Shown one piece after another: positions 62,750-64,000 of a stretch of 64,000 nucleotides of DNA. A model generated the notes under the pieces. It made no database searches and was not told where the DNA came from. It saw only the letters and a program-made list of their open reading frames with translations. The stretch is from Blastocladiella emersonii ATCC 22665 (lineage: Eukaryota > Blastocladiomycota > Blastocladiomycetes > Blastocladiales > Blastocladiaceae). The position numbers and the translations under genes are program-made. The stretch's first letter is position 1. Each line of letters opens with the position of its first letter. The DNA is taken from positions 4,526,001-4,590,000 of the forward strand of contig JANHCV010000001.1 of NCBI GenBank assembly GCA_025594325.1, given 5' to 3'.

Positions 62750-64000
62750 TTACACGATGTTGATACGGATGCAGTCGTCCTGGGCACCGCGGCGGGCGAC
62801 GGGCATGATCACAGGCTGATGGCCGCGGGTCCCGGTCATGGTGCAGAGGCGGTACAGGCCGGGCTGCGACACTGCGTCTGCCGGGATAGTCGTAGTAAGG
62901 ATGCCGTTCGTGTCCTCTTGGTCGAGCCCCTTAAAAAAGGCCAGGGAATCCGAACGAGCGTCCGGAGGCGTCTGTGCGTTACCGAGACGCTGCACCGTGA
63001 CGTGCTGGTGGCCCTCGACCTGGCCGCGCGAGTTGAGCGTCTGCGGCGACACGTAGTACCGCTCGTTCGGGTTCTCGAAGAAGCCCGCGTCGAGCCCGCG
63101 CGTGCGGATCGCGAAGTTGATGGCCTTGTTGCGCGGCATGCGCGCGCCGTTCTGCGGCGCCAGGATGATGGTCGACACCATGTTCTCGAACGACGGGATC
63201 GCGCCCTGCACCGTGCGCGAGCACGTCACCGTCTTCTTCTGCGTGCCGTCGGCGACCGCGCGGCCGAGACCGACCTGGTTGCAGAACTGCGCGTTGTTGC
63301 TCAGGCCACGGATCGGCGCGCTGCCGGCAGCGTCGCCGCCCTTGTTGGCCCCGGCGTTGTTGTTGCCGCCGCCGACCTGCTTGCGGCCGCCGTTCGCGTT
63401 CTTCTTGGCCGCGCCGCCGCCGGCAGCACCGCCGCGCTGGCGCTGGGCCCCACCGGTCGCGCCGCCAGCAGCGCCACCACGTTGAGCTCCACCGCGCTGC
63501 GCGCCCGTTGCGCCGCCACGCTGAGTGCCGCCGGTCGCCCCACCGCGCTGTGTGCCCGTCGCGCCACCGCGCTGAGCGCCACCGCGCTGAGCACCACCAC
63601 GCTGAGCACCGGTACCCGTCCGACGGTTTTGCTGCTACAGAAGGGGTGACGAAATCCGGGGGTCAGGGACGCGTGTTTCATGTGGTGATGGGAGCCACTG
63701 ATCGGCGTGGCGCAGCAGCCATGGGCGTGGCGCGGCGCGAGAGGGGCAAACCATGAGGCGCCCACAGCCACGCGGGCGACCACACGAGCAAGCCACTACG
63801 GGCCGGGGCTGGCTCGCTGGCGGATCAATGACGAAGCGAAGAGAGAAATCGTACCCGACGAACGAGGTGTGCGAGCTCGAGGGGAGCGGCCGCCGACGAC
63901 AGGTCGAGGTCGCGCGCGGCGAGCTCGGGCGATGAATCCACCGACGACGCGACGGCCATGGACTCGGGCTGGGTCATGGACGCCACCAGGGCGAGGAAGA
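62750..64000 (-). CDS. Secreted protein with QRGG repeats, 5' end outside window
   Basis: Exon 2 (62750-63634, 295 codons including stop) is joined over a 220-nt intron (63635-63854, GTACGA...CTGTAG) to an exon that runs off the right edge. The edge exon reads FLALVASMTQPESMAVASSV, which looks like the end of a signal peptide, then acidic and Ser-rich residues ending LAHLVRR, a possible dibasic processing site. Exon 2 opens with about 60 residues of Gly/Gln/Arg/Ala/Thr repeats (AQRGG, TQRGG). The conserved domain follows: FCNQVGLGRAVADG, NMVSTIILAPQNGARMPRNK, ENPNERYYVSPQTLN, VEGHQHVTVQRLG, SLAFFKGLD, GLYRLCTMTGTRGHQPVIMP and RRGAQDDCIRI. I recall this domain from fungal secreted proteins, without known function. 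The intron is much longer than all others, so a small extra exon could be hidden in it. Confidence 0.75.
63440..63625 (-). repeat. Degenerate 12-15 base coding repeat (QRGGA units)
   Basis: The minus strand repeats units reading roughly GCTCAGCGTGGTGG and ACxCAGCGTGGCGGC about a dozen times, giving AQRGG and TQRGG in the secreted protein. Units nearest 63600 are the most regular, as in a locally expanding minisatellite. Confidence 0.7.

Overview
This is a GC-rich, gene-dense, intron-bearing eukaryotic window. I read 28 protein genes and one intron-containing tRNA gene in 64 kb. Two flagellar axoneme proteins are present (a CFAP73/CCDC42-type protein and CFAP58). So are three members of the Egh16/DUF3129 secreted family, a Zn2Cys6 transcription factor, an Snt1/NCoR-like SANT protein and a fungal-type OPT transporter. 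The best reading is a zoosporic (flagellated) early-diverging fungus, of the Blastocladiomycota or Chytridiomycota kind. The phylum is inference; the flagellum-plus-fungal combination is the firm part. SCAMP and FANCL, which as I recall are missing from most Dikarya, fit this.

Layout. 1-14.4 kb: coiled-coil protein (5' end outside the window), SCAMP, a small unknown protein, Ulp1 SUMO protease, CFAP73-like protein, ArgJ (ornithine acetyltransferase), a possible Med19-like protein, and Egh16-family copy A. 14.9-23.4 kb: mitochondrial-type methionine aminopeptidase, a seven-hydrophobic-segment membrane protein, FANCL, and a CCCH-plus-PUF RNA-binding protein. 24.9-34.7 kb: RIO1 kinase and Cms1 in tandem (both ribosome assembly), Egh16 copy B, CFAP58, and Egh16 copy C. 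Copies A and C are the arms of a roughly 1-kb inverted duplication 19 kb apart, with identical proteins. 35-46 kb: tRNA-Ile(UAU), WDR89-like WD40 protein, class I cyclic-nucleotide phosphodiesterase, membrane RING-H2 protein, Zn2Cys6 factor, and MAK16. 46-64 kb: MAP3K-epsilon/Cdc7-type kinase with a non-canonical HLD catalytic loop, a small membrane protein, a large disordered protein, an OPT transporter, an Snt1/NCoR-like SANT protein, and a secreted protein cut by the right edge.

Gene models. I joined exons by hand, requiring reading frame, protein-family continuity and GT...AG ends. About 51 introns are short (mostly 56-76 nt). Most donors start GTACG, most acceptors end TAG, and CTGAC or CTAAC branch-like sites are common. 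Each model's exon lengths sum to whole codons. Start codons were chosen by family fit or context and are less certain than the splice sites.

Functional themes. The window holds nuclear and translation housekeeping (RIO1, Cms1, MAK16, Ulp1, FANCL, Snt1-like), flagellum assembly (CFAP58, CFAP73-like), and signalling (PDE, Cdc7-like kinase). It also holds secreted proteins that look lineage-expanded. There is no operon-like co-regulation; neighbours are mostly unrelated, with RIO1-Cms1 the only obvious functional pair. I saw no CRISPR array, transposase, retroelement or rRNA gene.
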